From: an uncultured Lachnospiraceae bacterium
GTDB lineage: Bacteria; Bacillota; Clostridia; Lachnospirales; Lachnospiraceae
Length of the DNA: 64,000 nt
Assembly (NCBI GenBank): GCA_934320895.1
Contig: CAKRFY010000006.1
Coordinates: forward strand, 51,702 to 115,701
Direction of reading: 5' to 3'
Shown here: piece after piece, positions 7,920 through 16,938 of the stretch
How positions within the stretch are numbered: position 1 is the stretch's first letter
Layout of the letters: each line of letters opens with the position of its first letter
Notes under the pieces: model-generated
Database searches by the model: none
Told to the model about the DNA's origin: nothing
What the model saw: the letters and a program-made list of their open reading frames with translations, nothing else
Position numbers and translations under genes: made by a program

Positions 7920-8801
7920 ATGTTTGAAAAAATAGACGAAATGATAAATTCAAATGAGATAAGTGCGAAAGAATGTTATTGTGAGGAAAATAAAGGTGTC
8001 CCAATGATAAGATTTCATTGCCTTGATGAATATAGCTTTGTATCATTGGCTTTTTCTACAAGATTTGGTGGTGTAAGCAGTAAAGATTATCTTTCAAGCA
8101 TGAATTTTGGATGGGATAGAGGCGATGATGAAAAAAATGTCAGAGAAAATTACAAGATAATGTGCAGAGCTCTTAATGCAGATTATAAAAAGCTTGTGCT
8201 TTCAGATCAGGTACATGGAAATGAGGTGGCATATGTTGATGAAAGATATGCTGCTGGTGAAAATATCGATAAAAAATTAAAGAAGACCGATGGGATGGTG
8301 ACAAATAAAAAGGGACTTGTGCTTGCTACATCATATGCAGATTGTGTGCCACTTTTTTTTATTGACACGAAAAATAGAGCTATAGGTTCTTCACATTCTG
8401 GCTGGAGAGGGACGGTCGCAAGAATAGGTCAGAGGACGATCAGAAAAATGGAAACATGCTTTGGAACGGATGTTAAAGACCTGATATGTATAGTTGGGCC
8501 ATCTATCTGTCAGAACTGCTATGAAGTAAGTAAAGATGTAGCAGAAGAATTTGAAAATGAGTATGGAAGTTCTGAAAAAAATTTGAAAAAGATTCTTACA
8601 AAAAGACGGGGAACAGATGATAAATACCTTTTAAATCTGTGGGAAGCAAACAGGATACAGTTTCTTGAGGCGGGCGTGCCAGAGGAAAATATTCATATAA
8701 GTGGGATCTGTACATGCTGTAATTCTGATATATTGTATTCACACAGAGCAAGCAGAGGAAGGAGAGGGAATCTTAATGGTTTTATAATGATTAATGATTA
8801 A
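7920..8801 (+). CDS. pgeF: PgeF/YfiH family multi-copper-like purine nucleoside/peptidoglycan editing factor
   Basis: Member of the YfiH/LACC1 family, reported as purine nucleoside phosphorylase/adenosine deaminase and, in E. coli, as a factor that corrects misincorporated serine in peptidoglycan precursors. The conserved His-Cys-His zinc site is visible as QVHGNEV, YADCVPL and SHSGWRGT, followed by GPSICQNCYEV. It has 293 residues from ATG 7920, which directly follows GTGGAGGT; an in-frame ATG at 7887 lacks an RBS. It is the last gene before a long hairpin that ends transcription. Which of the reported activities applies here cannot be told from sequence. Confidence 0.9.
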   Translation: MFEKIDEMINSNEISAKECYCEENKGVPMIRFHCLDEYSFVSLAFSTRFGGVSSKDYLSSMNFGWDRGDDEKNVRENYKIMCRALNADYKKLVLSDQVHGNEVAYVDERYAAGENIDKKLKKTDGMVTNKKGLVLATSYADCVPLFFIDTKNRAIGSSHSGWRGTVARIGQRTIRKMETCFGTDVKDLICIVGPSICQNCYEVSKDVAEEFENEYGSSEKNLKKILTKRRGTDDKYLLNLWEANRIQFLEAGVPEENIHISGICTCCNSDILYSHRASRGRRGNLNGFIMIND

Positions 8802-8807
8802 GAATAA

Positions 8808-8920
8808 AATAAAGAGGCTGTTGCACGAAAAACTATTCATACAGTATGTAGATAATAAATCTGTTATTAACATCTACATATTGTATAGATTATACTTAAT
8901 GCGACAGCCTCTTTATTTTA
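8808..8920. terminator. Long hairpin / bidirectional terminator between pgeF and prs (MITE-like)
   Basis: Outer arms of about 19 bases (AAATAAAGAGGCTGTTGC and GCGACAGCCTCTTTATTT) pair almost perfectly. Inside, another stem pairs ATGTAGAT with ATCTACAT and continues outward through ACAGT/ATTGT and CTAT/ATAG. The whole element of about 110 bases is one long imperfect hairpin with T-runs on both sides, suited to stop transcription from both convergent genes. It is far longer than an ordinary terminator, so it may be a small non-autonomous element. Confidence 0.75.
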
Positions 8921-8981
8921 AATGGAAAGTTTATCTTTTATACTTTTTTAAATTATATTGATATTTAAAGTTTTGCAGATA

Positions 8982-10157
8982 TTATCTGTCAGCGTTGTGT
9001 TTTTCAACTATATCCTGAATTCTTTGTGTAGCATCGATCAGATCATTTACACTCGTATCATGATTAAGTGTATCAATTATAGCTGAAATGTATTTACTAA
9101 GGTCAACGCTGTGGTAGTAAGGTTTATTTTTAACTTCATCAGGGCAGTAGCTAAGGTTTGTAGTGTAGATAGAGTCAAAAATTCCATCATTGTATGCAGT
9201 ATCGAGCTCGGATGTGCCATTTGAGAACAGACCAAATGTAACACAGATAAATATTCTGCCTGCGCCACGCTTTTTAAGCTCTCTTGCAACATCTAAGATC
9301 GTATGTCCTGTTGCGAGCATATCATCAATAAGAAGGATATCTTTTCCAGTTACATCATTGCCGAGAAATTGGGTTGAAACAACCGGGTGTTCACCATCAA
9401 CAAGTTTTGAATAATCCATTCTCTTATAAAAAAGTCCCATCTCAATGCCTAATGCACCAGCATAATAAACAGCCCTCTTCATACCACCAAGATCAGGTGA
9501 GATAACCATCATATGCTCAGGATCTATTTTTATATCAGGATTTGTTCTTATAACTGTATCAATAAATTGGAAAGAAGTGAAGAAATTGTCAAATCCGTGA
9601 TTTGGAATTGCATTCTGGACACGGTTATCATGGGCATCGAAAGTGATAATAGTCTCTACACCCATTGATACAAGTTCCTGAAGTGCCTGTGCGCAGTCAA
9701 GGGACTCATTGATATAGCGGATATGCTGTCTTCCCTCATATAGATATGGCATAATAACAGTGATTCTTCTTGGATGTCCGCTGCATGCCATGATGACACG
9801 TTTCAGATCCATAAAGAAATCATCAGGAGACATATTTGTTGTTTCATTCCTCATGGTATACTTCTGACCATAATTTACAGTGTCAACGATTATAAACAGA
9901 TCTACACCTCTCATAGATTCATTGATGACACATTTTGCTTCGCCAGTACCAAATCTCGGACATTCATATGATACAAGATAATTTTCGGTATCATATCCTG
10001 TCATCTTAAAATCAGGTTTTTGCATTTCGGAAAGTGCTTTATGTCGTCTTGCGATTATCTCTTTGTTGATTTTTTCACCAAGTTCAGCCTGATTGCCAAG
10101 AGCAACTATTTTAAGCGGGGCAAGTGGCATGGAATCTTTAAATTTTCTACTAGACAT
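8982..10157 (-). CDS. prs: Ribose-phosphate pyrophosphokinase (long clostridial form)
   Basis: Makes PRPP from ribose 5-phosphate and ATP for nucleotide, histidine and tryptophan synthesis. The PRPP-binding loop DDMLATGHT and the ribose-phosphate loop PDLGGMKRA are present. An RITVIMPYLYEGRQHIR segment corresponds to the usual PYxxxARQDR region, and DAHDNRVQNAI to the usual DLHxxQIQ region. At 391 residues it is about 75 longer than the standard enzyme of about 315, with an added N-terminal region. It is the first minus-strand gene in the window and is convergent to pgeF. GAGAGAGG lies before the ATG, and a good sigma-A-type promoter is found upstream. Confidence 0.92.
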   Translation of the reverse strand: MSSRKFKDSMPLAPLKIVALGNQAELGEKINKEIIARRHKALSEMQKPDFKMTGYDTENYLVSYECPRFGTGEAKCVINESMRGVDLFIIVDTVNYGQKYTMRNETTNMSPDDFFMDLKRVIMACSGHPRRITVIMPYLYEGRQHIRYINESLDCAQALQELVSMGVETIITFDAHDNRVQNAIPNHGFDNFFTSFQFIDTVIRTNPDIKIDPEHMMVISPDLGGMKRAVYYAGALGIEMGLFYKRMDYSKLVDGEHPVVSTQFLGNDVTGKDILLIDDMLATGHTILDVARELKKRGAGRIFICVTFGLFSNGTSELDTAYNDGIFDSIYTTNLSYCPDEVKNKPYYHSVDLSKYISAIIDTLNHDTSVNDLIDATQRIQDIVEKHNADR

Positions 10158-10233
10158 TATTAACCTCTCTCTGCATCAGAATGTATGCGTTTATTTTAAG
10201 TACATGAATTAGTTATATATAACTCCATTAAGT

Positions 10234-10262
10234 AATATAACTTTTTTACGAAATATCGTCAA
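10234..10262 (-). promoter_or_regulatory. Predicted vegetative promoter of prs
   Basis: On the minus strand TTGACG (10262-10257) is followed after 17 bases by TATATT (10239-10234). A 14-base perfect palindrome AGTTATATATAACT (10211-10224) lies where transcription would begin and could be an operator or a 5' hairpin. Strength and use are inferred. Confidence 0.7.
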
Positions 10263-10341
10263 GAGTCTAACATGAACTATGAATAAACAAATATCGAAGA
10301 TACATTTAAAATGAGCGATAGTGTGAGCAGTAATAATCAGG

Positions 10342-10370
10342 TTGATTTTTTGAAGGATTTGTGGTATAAA
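10342..10370 (+). promoter_or_regulatory. Predicted vegetative promoter of the FKBP lipoprotein gene
   Basis: TTGATT (10342-10347), a 17-base spacer and TATAAA (10365-10370) form a sigma-A-type promoter about 80 bases before the start codon. The leader then holds a possible hairpin between GTTGT and ACAAC around 10379-10410. The remaining divergent gap of 294 bases shows no gene. Confidence 0.65.
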
Positions 10371-10451
10371 ATAGTTTGTTGTGTTTTGCTTTGAAACAAC
10401 ATGTGATTTATAGCATCACAAAAATAATATAAAATTTTTGGAGGAATTATT

Positions 10452-11570
10452 TTGAAGAGATATAGCAGACTTTTGGCAGTAACGCTCTGTGCGTCTATAG
10501 CATTTGCCTCTACAGGCTGTGGGACGACAAACAAGCTAAAAAATGCCATAACAAACAATAAGACAGCTTCATCTGATACTGAGAAAGAAAGCAGCGAAAG
10601 CGTAAAATGTGCTGATTATGTTACACTTGGTGATTATTCAACGATAAAAATCAAAAAAAGTGAGATAGATAAGTCAACAAAACAGCAGATTGAGAAAAAT
10701 ATCAAGAGCACGGGTGATTATACAAAAGTAAAGACTGGAAAAATAAAAAAGGGTGACATAGTAAATATATATTATGTAGGTAAGGTGAACGGTAAAGCTT
10801 TTGACGGTGGCAGTCTTACAAAAAAGACAAACAAGGCAGGATATGACCTTGAAATCGGTTCAAAGACTTTTGTTGATGGTTTTGAAGATGGTCTTATAGG
10901 TAAGAAGGTTGGTTCAAAATGTAAGGTAAATGCAACTTTCCCTAAAAATTATAGTCCAAATCAGAAACTGGCTGGAAAAAAAGCTGTATTTTCAGTTACT
11001 ATTAATTTTAAGGAAGTATATCCTAAACTTTCGGATAAGTTTGTAAAGAAAAATCTTAAGGATTTTGACAAAAATTATGCAAATACTGCAAAGGGATATA
11101 CAAAGTATATAAGAGATAATATTTTGGCTGATAAAGCATGGAGTACTTTTTATGATACATGCAAGGTAAATGATTATCCTAAGTCAAAACTGGATACAAT
11201 GAAGACACAGCTTAAGACATCTATAACATATTATCTTAAAAATAATGGATATACACTTGAAAATTATCTTAAGGCACAGAATTCGACAATGGACGATTTC
11301 AATAAACAGCTTGAGACAACAGCTAAGTCAGATGTGGCAAAACAGCTTGTCTATGGAGCTGTTGGAGAAAAAGAAAACATTACAGTTTCTGATAAACAGT
11401 ATAAAGAAGAGATTAAAACTTATCTTACAAATTATAACTGTAAAAATGAGAAAGAACTTGATTCTACATTCAAGGATTATTATGGTGTTGATGCAAAATC
11501 AATTATAAACGATGATATCTTATATAAGAATGTAAAAAATTTCCTTGTAAAAAATGTTAAAGAATCTTAA
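10452..11570 (+). CDS. FKBP-type peptidyl-prolyl isomerase lipoprotein with trigger-factor-like C-terminus
   Basis: Likely an extracytoplasmic folding factor. The first 22 residues form a lipoprotein signal peptide with lipobox ASTGC (C23). A polar serine/threonine linker follows. Residues about 100-188 form an FKBP domain (GDIVNIYYVGKVNGKAFDGG ... VDGFEDGLIGKKVG ... FSVTINFKEV). Residues 195-372 are helical and resemble the peptide-binding C-terminal domain of trigger factor. The start is TTG at 10452, fixed by GGAGG seven bases upstream and by the signal peptide. It is a lipid-anchored relative of trigger factor rather than Tig itself, since there is no ribosome-binding N-domain. Probably monocistronic or read into der. 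Confidence 0.88.
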   Translation: MKRYSRLLAVTLCASIAFASTGCGTTNKLKNAITNNKTASSDTEKESSESVKCADYVTLGDYSTIKIKKSEIDKSTKQQIEKNIKSTGDYTKVKTGKIKKGDIVNIYYVGKVNGKAFDGGSLTKKTNKAGYDLEIGSKTFVDGFEDGLIGKKVGSKCKVNATFPKNYSPNQKLAGKKAVFSVTINFKEVYPKLSDKFVKKNLKDFDKNYANTAKGYTKYIRDNILADKAWSTFYDTCKVNDYPKSKLDTMKTQLKTSITYYLKNNGYTLENYLKAQNSTMDDFNKQLETTAKSDVAKQLVYGAVGEKENITVSDKQYKEEIKTYLTNYNCKNEKELDSTFKDYYGVDAKSIINDDILYKNVKNFLVKNVKES

Positions 11571-11618
11571 AAGGCACACATTAAAATGCGGAATATTAAG
11601 ATGGAAACGGAGGTTTAA

Positions 11619-12938
11619 ATGGCTAAACCAATAGTAGCGATAGTTGGACGACCAAATGTTGGAAAATCAACACTTTTTAATATGCTTGTCGGCGAGCGTC
11701 TGTCGATAGTAAAGGATACTCCGGGAGTTACAAGAGACAGGATATATGCAGATGTAAACTGGCTTAATTATCATTTTACACTGATGGATACAGGTGGAAT
11801 AGAGCCAGAGACAAATAATCAGATGCTTCGTCATATGAGAGAACAGGCCGAAATGGCTATAGAAATGGCAGATGTCGTTATGTTTGTAGTGGATGTTAAG
11901 CAGGGAGTTGTCGATGCCGATTACAAAGTAGCTGAGATGCTTAGAAAGGCACAGAAGAAAATAGTGCTTGTTGTAAATAAGGTAGATAATTTTGATAAAC
12001 TTATGCCTGATGTCTATGAATTTTATAATCTGGGACTTGGGGATCCATATCCTATATCATCGATTGGAAAGCTTGGAATCGGTGATATGCTGGATGAAGT
12101 TACAGCACTTTTCCCTGAAAATGATGATGATGCCGAGGACGAGAGACCGAGAATAGCGATAGTTGGAAAACCGAATGCCGGAAAATCGTCTATCATCAAT
12201 AAGTTACTCGGAGAAAACAGAGTTATCGTATCAGATATTGCAGGAACCACGAGAGACGCTGTTGACACGGCAGTTAAGTGGAATGGGAAAGAGTATGTTT
12301 TTATTGATACGGCTGGTCTTAGAAGAAAAAACAAGATTAAAGAAGAAATTGAGAGATATTCGATACTTAGAACAGTATCGGCGGTAGAGAGAGCTGATGT
12401 TGTTGTTCTTGTTATCGATGCAACGGAGGGTATTACAGAGCAGGATGCAAAGATTGCAGGAATTGCTCATGACAGAGGACGTGGAATGATAATCGCTGTC
12501 AATAAATGGGATGCTATCGAGAAGAATAATAAGACAGTGTCTGAATTTACTCAAAAGATAAGAAATACATTATCTTTTATGCCATATGCAGAGATTATGT
12601 TCATATCCGCACTTACTGGACAGAGACTTCCAAAATTGTTTGATTCTATTGAAGTTGTTATACAGAATCATTCTCTTAGGATTGCTACGGGAGTTCTCAA
12701 TGAAATCCTTACTGAGGCAGTGGCTATGCAGCAGCCACCATCAGATAAGGGAAGAAGGCTCAAGATATATTATATGACACAGGTAAGCGTAAAACCACCT
12801 ACATTTGTAATATTTGTAAATGATAAGAGGCTTATGCATTTTTCATATACAAGGTATCTTGAGAATAAGATAAGGGAGGCATTTGGTTTTGCTGGAACTC
12901 CTCTTAAATTCATAATAAGAGAACGTAAAGAAAAATAG
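11619..12938 (+). CDS. der: Ribosome biogenesis GTPase Der (EngA)
   Basis: Essential GTPase with two tandem G domains that acts in 50S assembly. First P-loop GRPNVGKST (about 9-17) with DTPGVTRDR and DTGG; second P-loop GKPNAGKSS near 182 with AGTTRDAVDT and DTAG. G4 motifs are NKVD and NKWD. The C-terminal KH-like domain ends at about 439 residues, as expected. GGAGG precedes the ATG. It is followed closely by plsY and gpsA, a der-plsY-gpsA order widely conserved in Firmicutes. Confidence 0.97.
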   Translation: MAKPIVAIVGRPNVGKSTLFNMLVGERLSIVKDTPGVTRDRIYADVNWLNYHFTLMDTGGIEPETNNQMLRHMREQAEMAIEMADVVMFVVDVKQGVVDADYKVAEMLRKAQKKIVLVVNKVDNFDKLMPDVYEFYNLGLGDPYPISSIGKLGIGDMLDEVTALFPENDDDAEDERPRIAIVGKPNAGKSSIINKLLGENRVIVSDIAGTTRDAVDTAVKWNGKEYVFIDTAGLRRKNKIKEEIERYSILRTVSAVERADVVVLVIDATEGITEQDAKIAGIAHDRGRGMIIAVNKWDAIEKNNKTVSEFTQKIRNTLSFMPYAEIMFISALTGQRLPKLFDSIEVVIQNHSLRIATGVLNEILTEAVAMQQPPSDKGRRLKIYYMTQVSVKPPTFVIFVNDKRLMHFSYTRYLENKIREAFGFAGTPLKFIIRERKEK

Positions 12939-12965
12939 CACTAGCTCGCAAAGGAGGCTCATAAA

Positions 12966-13610
12966 ATGGGCGAAAATATGATTCATAACATAATATGTTT
13001 AGTGATAGGTTATTTTTGTGGGTGCATATCAAGTGGATATTTTGTTGGAAGATTCTATCATATTGATATCAGGGAACATGGAAGTGGAAATGCAGGAACG
13101 ACAAATGTTTTGAGAGTTTTAGGTAAACTGCCTGCACTTATAACATTTGTAGGAGATCTTGCAAAGGCAGTGCTGCCGATACTTGTTATAAGGGTATTTT
13201 TATCTCCTGATAACTGGTATCTGTTATGCTTGTATATGGGTCTGGGCGTTGTGCTCGGACACAATTATCCATTTTATCTTGGTTTTAAAGGAGGAAAAGG
13301 AATCGCAGTTACGGCAGCAGTTGTAATGTCGGCTGCGCATCCTCTTTTTATACCTGTTGGCATCATTATATTTGGTACTATAGTTGCCTGTACAAGATAT
13401 GTATCACTTGGTTCACTTGTGGTTGCCTGGTATATTCCGGTAAATACATTATTGATACATAGAGATGATAAGAATTTTGTACATATGATGGTGATCAGTC
13501 TCTTATTTACTGCATTTGCATATTTTCAGCACAGGCAGAATATCGTAAGATTGATTCAGGGTAAAGAAAATAAAATTGGTTCAAAGAGTGTGGATAACGC
13601 ACAGAAATGA
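12966..13610 (+). CDS. plsY: Acyl-phosphate glycerol-3-phosphate acyltransferase PlsY
   Basis: Integral membrane enzyme that transfers an acyl chain from acyl-phosphate to glycerol 3-phosphate, the first step of phospholipid synthesis in Gram-positives. The signature motifs HGSGNAGTTNVLR and GHNYPFYLGFKGGKG are present, and about five hydrophobic helices fill the 214 residues. AAGGAGG lies before the ATG. The gene lies directly before gpsA, which supplies its substrate; the gap is only seven bases. Confidence 0.96.
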   Translation: MGENMIHNIICLVIGYFCGCISSGYFVGRFYHIDIREHGSGNAGTTNVLRVLGKLPALITFVGDLAKAVLPILVIRVFLSPDNWYLLCLYMGLGVVLGHNYPFYLGFKGGKGIAVTAAVVMSAAHPLFIPVGIIIFGTIVACTRYVSLGSLVVAWYIPVNTLLIHRDDKNFVHMMVISLLFTAFAYFQHRQNIVRLIQGKENKIGSKSVDNAQK

Positions 13611-13617
13611 GGTCTAT

Positions 13618-14637
13618 ATGAGTAAAGTCAGTTTTTTAGGTGCCGGAAGCTGGGGAACGGCACTTGCTATAATGTTAGCAAATAATGGTCATGAAGTGAC
13701 ACTTTGGTCAGCTGTAGAATCAGAAGTTGAAATGTTACAGACATATAGGGAACACAAAGACAGACTTCCAGGGGTGAAGCTTCCTGATTCCGTAGTTGTA
13801 ACAAGTGATCTGGAGAGTGCCTGTAAGGGATTTGATCTTATAGTTTTTTCTGTAGCTTCACCTTATGTAAGAGCAACAGCTAAAAATGCTTCACAGTTTA
13901 TTCCTAAGGGACAAAAAATAGTAAATGTTGCAAAAGGAATTGAGAATGATACTTTGATGACACTTAGGGATATAATCTGTCAGGAGATGCCTGGAATGGA
14001 TGTATGTGTATTGTCTGGTCCAAGCCATGCAGAGGAGGTTTCTATCGGAATGCCTACTACTGTAGTAGTTGGTTCTACAACGAAAGAGACTGCAAAATAT
14101 GTTCAGAAGATATTTATGAATGATCGTTTCAGAGTATATACAAGCCCTGATATAATAGGTATTGAGCTTGGTGGTTCAATAAAGAATGTAATTGCGCTTG
14201 CAGCAGGTGTGTGTGATGGTCTTGGACTTGGAGATAATACAAAAGCTGCTCTTATTACAAGAGGTATAACTGAAATTGCAAGACTTGGTGTTGCAATGGG
14301 CGGCCATATGGAGACATTTTGTGGTCTTTCAGGAATTGGAGACCTTATCGTTACATGTACAAGTACACATAGTCGTAATCATAATGCAGGTGTACTTATC
14401 GGAAAAGGTATGTCTATGGAAGAGGCAATGAAAGAAGTAAAACAGGTTGTCGAGGGTGTTTATTCAGCAAAGGCCGCATATGCACTTGCAAAGAAATACA
14501 ATGTGTCAATGCCTATTGTTGAACAGATAAATGAAGTCTTATTTGATGGTGTTTCTGCTACTGATGCAATACAGTCACTTCTCACACGTGAAGAATGTCA
14601 TGAGTATCAGGGACTTGTCTGGGATGATGACAAATAG
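13618..14637 (+). CDS. gpsA: Glycerol-3-phosphate dehydrogenase [NAD(P)+] GpsA
   Basis: Reduces dihydroxyacetone phosphate to sn-glycerol 3-phosphate for phospholipid synthesis. N-terminal dinucleotide fold GAGSWGTALA, followed by KGIEND and LSGPSHAEEV. The catalytic lysine lies in GGSIKNVIALAAG, and GDNTKAALITRG binds substrate. From ATG 13618 the protein has 339 residues. That start follows GAGGT and lies right after the plsY stop; an in-frame ATG at 13576 would overlap plsY and add residues foreign to the family. Confidence 0.96.
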   Translation: MSKVSFLGAGSWGTALAIMLANNGHEVTLWSAVESEVEMLQTYREHKDRLPGVKLPDSVVVTSDLESACKGFDLIVFSVASPYVRATAKNASQFIPKGQKIVNVAKGIENDTLMTLRDIICQEMPGMDVCVLSGPSHAEEVSIGMPTTVVVGSTTKETAKYVQKIFMNDRFRVYTSPDIIGIELGGSIKNVIALAAGVCDGLGLGDNTKAALITRGITEIARLGVAMGGHMETFCGLSGIGDLIVTCTSTHSRNHNAGVLIGKGMSMEEAMKEVKQVVEGVYSAKAAYALAKKYNVSMPIVEQINEVLFDGVSATDAIQSLLTREECHEYQGLVWDDDK

Positions 14638-14682
14638 TACTTTTTATTAAGCAATATTATTATTTATAAAAAAGTACTTTAT
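14636..14682 (+). terminator. Possible weak terminator after gpsA
   Basis: AGTACTTTTT (14636-14645) and AAAAAAGTACT (14669-14678) form an AT-rich hairpin of about ten pairs directly after the gpsA stop codon. It has no G-C core, so termination would be inefficient. Confidence 0.4.
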
Positions 14683-15066
14683 ATGAAAGACAAAGCATAT
14701 TCATTAAAAAAAGGGTGTGTTTTGCAAAATATGAATGAATATGATAATAATGAAGAAATGCCAGTTGATACACGTTCACAGAAGATTATGAGAGCGCGGC
14801 TGGCATTTTCTGACAATTATGAGCAAACAGGTGAAAATGAAAAGGAGACATCATCATTTATGACGAAACTTACACTTCTTTTCCTTATTTTTTCAGCTGT
14901 TCTCGTTTTGTGTTTTGGAGATCTTACAATTGGAAATTATAGTAATAAACCTATCAGGCAGGCATTATCAAAAGAAGGGACAGTATGGCATGATATGGTT
15001 GAATTTACCGGAAATATTATAAATGATGTTATGGAGGACTTGAATGAGAAAACTAGCTTTAAGTGA
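14683..15066 (+). CDS. Small single-pass membrane protein of unknown function
   Basis: I do not recognise this 127-residue protein. It has a polar, acidic N-terminal half, one strong transmembrane segment (about 61-79, TKLTLLFLIFSAVLVLCFG) and a roughly 45-residue outer tail. The start is uncertain: ATG 14683 has no Shine-Dalgarno and follows a hairpin, TTG 14722 has a weak AAGGG, and ATG 14731 also lacks one. Its 3' end overlaps the radical-SAM gene by 23 bases, which suggests co-translation with that gene. The topology is reminiscent of small envelope or division proteins, but no function can be assigned. Confidence 0.65.
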   Translation: MKDKAYSLKKGCVLQNMNEYDNNEEMPVDTRSQKIMRARLAFSDNYEQTGENEKETSSFMTKLTLLFLIFSAVLVLCFGDLTIGNYSNKPIRQALSKEGTVWHDMVEFTGNIINDVMEDLNEKTSFK

Positions 15067-16933
15067 TGAGATACTATTATCTGTTGATAAGCCGGCAAGA
15101 TATATCGGTGGTGAGATCAATATGGTAAAAAAAGATCTGTCAAAAATAGATATACGATTCTGTATGTGCTTTCCGGATGTATACGAGATCGGTATGTCGC
15201 ATCTTGGCATACAGATATTATATGATATGTTTAACTTAAGGGATGATATCTATTGCGAAAGGGTTTATTCACCTTGGGTGGACTTAGATAAGATAATGCG
15301 TGAAAAAGATATACCTCTTTTTGCTTTGGAGAGTCAGGATCCGATAAAAAATTTTGATTTTCTTGGAATAACACTTCAGTATGAGATGTGTTATACTAAT
15401 ATTTTACAGATTCTTGATCTGTCAAAGATACCGCTTCTTGCAAAAGACAGGACAATGGATGATCCGTTTGTTATAGGTGGAGGACCATGCTCGTATAATC
15501 CTGAACCTATTGCAGATTTTTTTGATATCTTTTATATAGGTGAAGGTGAAACAGTTTATTTTGATCTTATGGATGCCTATAAGGAATGGAAAAAGTCTGG
15601 AAAGGACAGAGTAGAATTCTTGAAAGCTGCCGCACAGATACCAGGAATGTATATACCTAAGTTTTATGAGGTCAGGTATAATGAGGATGGAACGCTTAAA
15701 GATTTTTATCCTATAGTGGAGGAAGCACCAAAGACCGTCGTTAAGCAGGTTGAACTTGATATGTCGGAAACTTATTATCCTGAAAAACCACTCGTGCCTT
15801 ATATAAAGGTTACACAGGACAGAGTGGTGCTTGAGATACAGCGTGGCTGTATCAGAGGATGCCGTTTTTGCCAGGCGGGTATGCTCTACAGACCGATAAG
15901 ACCTAGAAGTCTTGATTTCTTAAAAAAGAGGGCTGCTGCCATGTTAAAGGCAACAGGTCATGAAGAGATTTCATTAAGCTCGCTTAGTTCAAGTGATTAT
16001 AAGGAACTTCCAGAGCTTGTATATTGGCTTATAGATGAATACAGGGACAAAGGAGTAAACATCTCACTTCCTTCGCTCAGAATAGATGCATTTGCGCTTG
16101 ATGTTATGTCAAAAGTGCAGGATATAAGAAAGTCAAGCCTGACATTCGCACCTGAAGCCGGAACACAGCGAATGAGAAATGTTATCAATAAAGGACTTAC
16201 AGAGGAAAATATCCTCACGGGTGCTATGGATGCATTCAGAGGTGGCTGGAACAGAGTAAAACTTTATTTTATGCTTGGACTTCCAGGTGAGACATATGAT
16301 GATATAGAGGGAATAGCTGTATTGTCTGATAAGATTGCGAGAGAATACTATACTATACCAAAGGATCAGAGAAATGGAAAAGTAAGTATTGTTACAAGCA
16401 CATCGATATTTGTGCCAAAACCATTCACACCATTTCAGTGGTCTCCTATGAATACAAAAGAACAGGCGAAGGATAAGAGAAACTTCCTGCTTAGCAAAGT
16501 AAGAGAACAGCTTAACCAGAAAAGTATAAAATACAACTGCCATGATGCAGATGTATCAGAGCTTGAGGGTGTATTTGCAAGAGGTGACAGACGACTTAAC
16601 AAAGTTATACTTGAAGCATATCAAAGTGGATGTTTTTATGATGCATGGTCAGAATATTTTAAATATGAAAACTGGCTTAAGGCATTTGAGGACAATGGAC
16701 TTGATATGGACTTTTATATAGGTCGTGAGAGACCAGCGGATGAGTTGTTCCCGTGGGATTTCATAGATATAGGTGTTACCAAAAAGTTTATGCGCAGAGA
16801 ATATGAAAATTCATTGAAAGCTCAAGTTACTCCAAATTGTCGTGTAAAATGTGCGGGATGCGGCGCTATGAAATTTAAGTGTGGTGTCTGTGTTGAAAAT
16901 CTTCAGAGCAGCGATGCAGAAAGGAACGGGTGA
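15044..16933 (+). CDS. B12-binding-like radical SAM protein of the TIGR03960 (rSAM fuse) family
   Basis: Predicted radical S-adenosylmethionine enzyme of unresolved function. It has an N-terminal cobalamin-binding-like region (EIGMSHLGIQILYDMFN). The radical SAM core has the cluster motif C269-x3-C273-x2-C276 (GCIRGCRFCQAG), which provides the three cysteine ligands for a 4Fe-4S cluster. Near residue 600 a second cysteine group (CRVKCAGCGAMKFKCGVC) could bind metal. The protein has 629 residues. It is followed immediately by its usual partner (DUF2344) and RNase G, a conserved order in Clostridia that hints at RNA or ribosome modification. That role is inferred from context only. Confidence 0.9.
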   Translation: MRKLALSDEILLSVDKPARYIGGEINMVKKDLSKIDIRFCMCFPDVYEIGMSHLGIQILYDMFNLRDDIYCERVYSPWVDLDKIMREKDIPLFALESQDPIKNFDFLGITLQYEMCYTNILQILDLSKIPLLAKDRTMDDPFVIGGGPCSYNPEPIADFFDIFYIGEGETVYFDLMDAYKEWKKSGKDRVEFLKAAAQIPGMYIPKFYEVRYNEDGTLKDFYPIVEEAPKTVVKQVELDMSETYYPEKPLVPYIKVTQDRVVLEIQRGCIRGCRFCQAGMLYRPIRPRSLDFLKKRAAAMLKATGHEEISLSSLSSSDYKELPELVYWLIDEYRDKGVNISLPSLRIDAFALDVMSKVQDIRKSSLTFAPEAGTQRMRNVINKGLTEENILTGAMDAFRGGWNRVKLYFMLGLPGETYDDIEGIAVLSDKIAREYYTIPKDQRNGKVSIVTSTSIFVPKPFTPFQWSPMNTKEQAKDKRNFLLSKVREQLNQKSIKYNCHDADVSELEGVFARGDRRLNKVILEAYQSGCFYDAWSEYFKYENWLKAFEDNGLDMDFYIGRERPADELFPWDFIDIGVTKKFMRREYENSLKAQVTPNCRVKCAGCGAMKFKCGVCVENLQSSDAERNG

Positions 16934-16938
16934 AAGAT

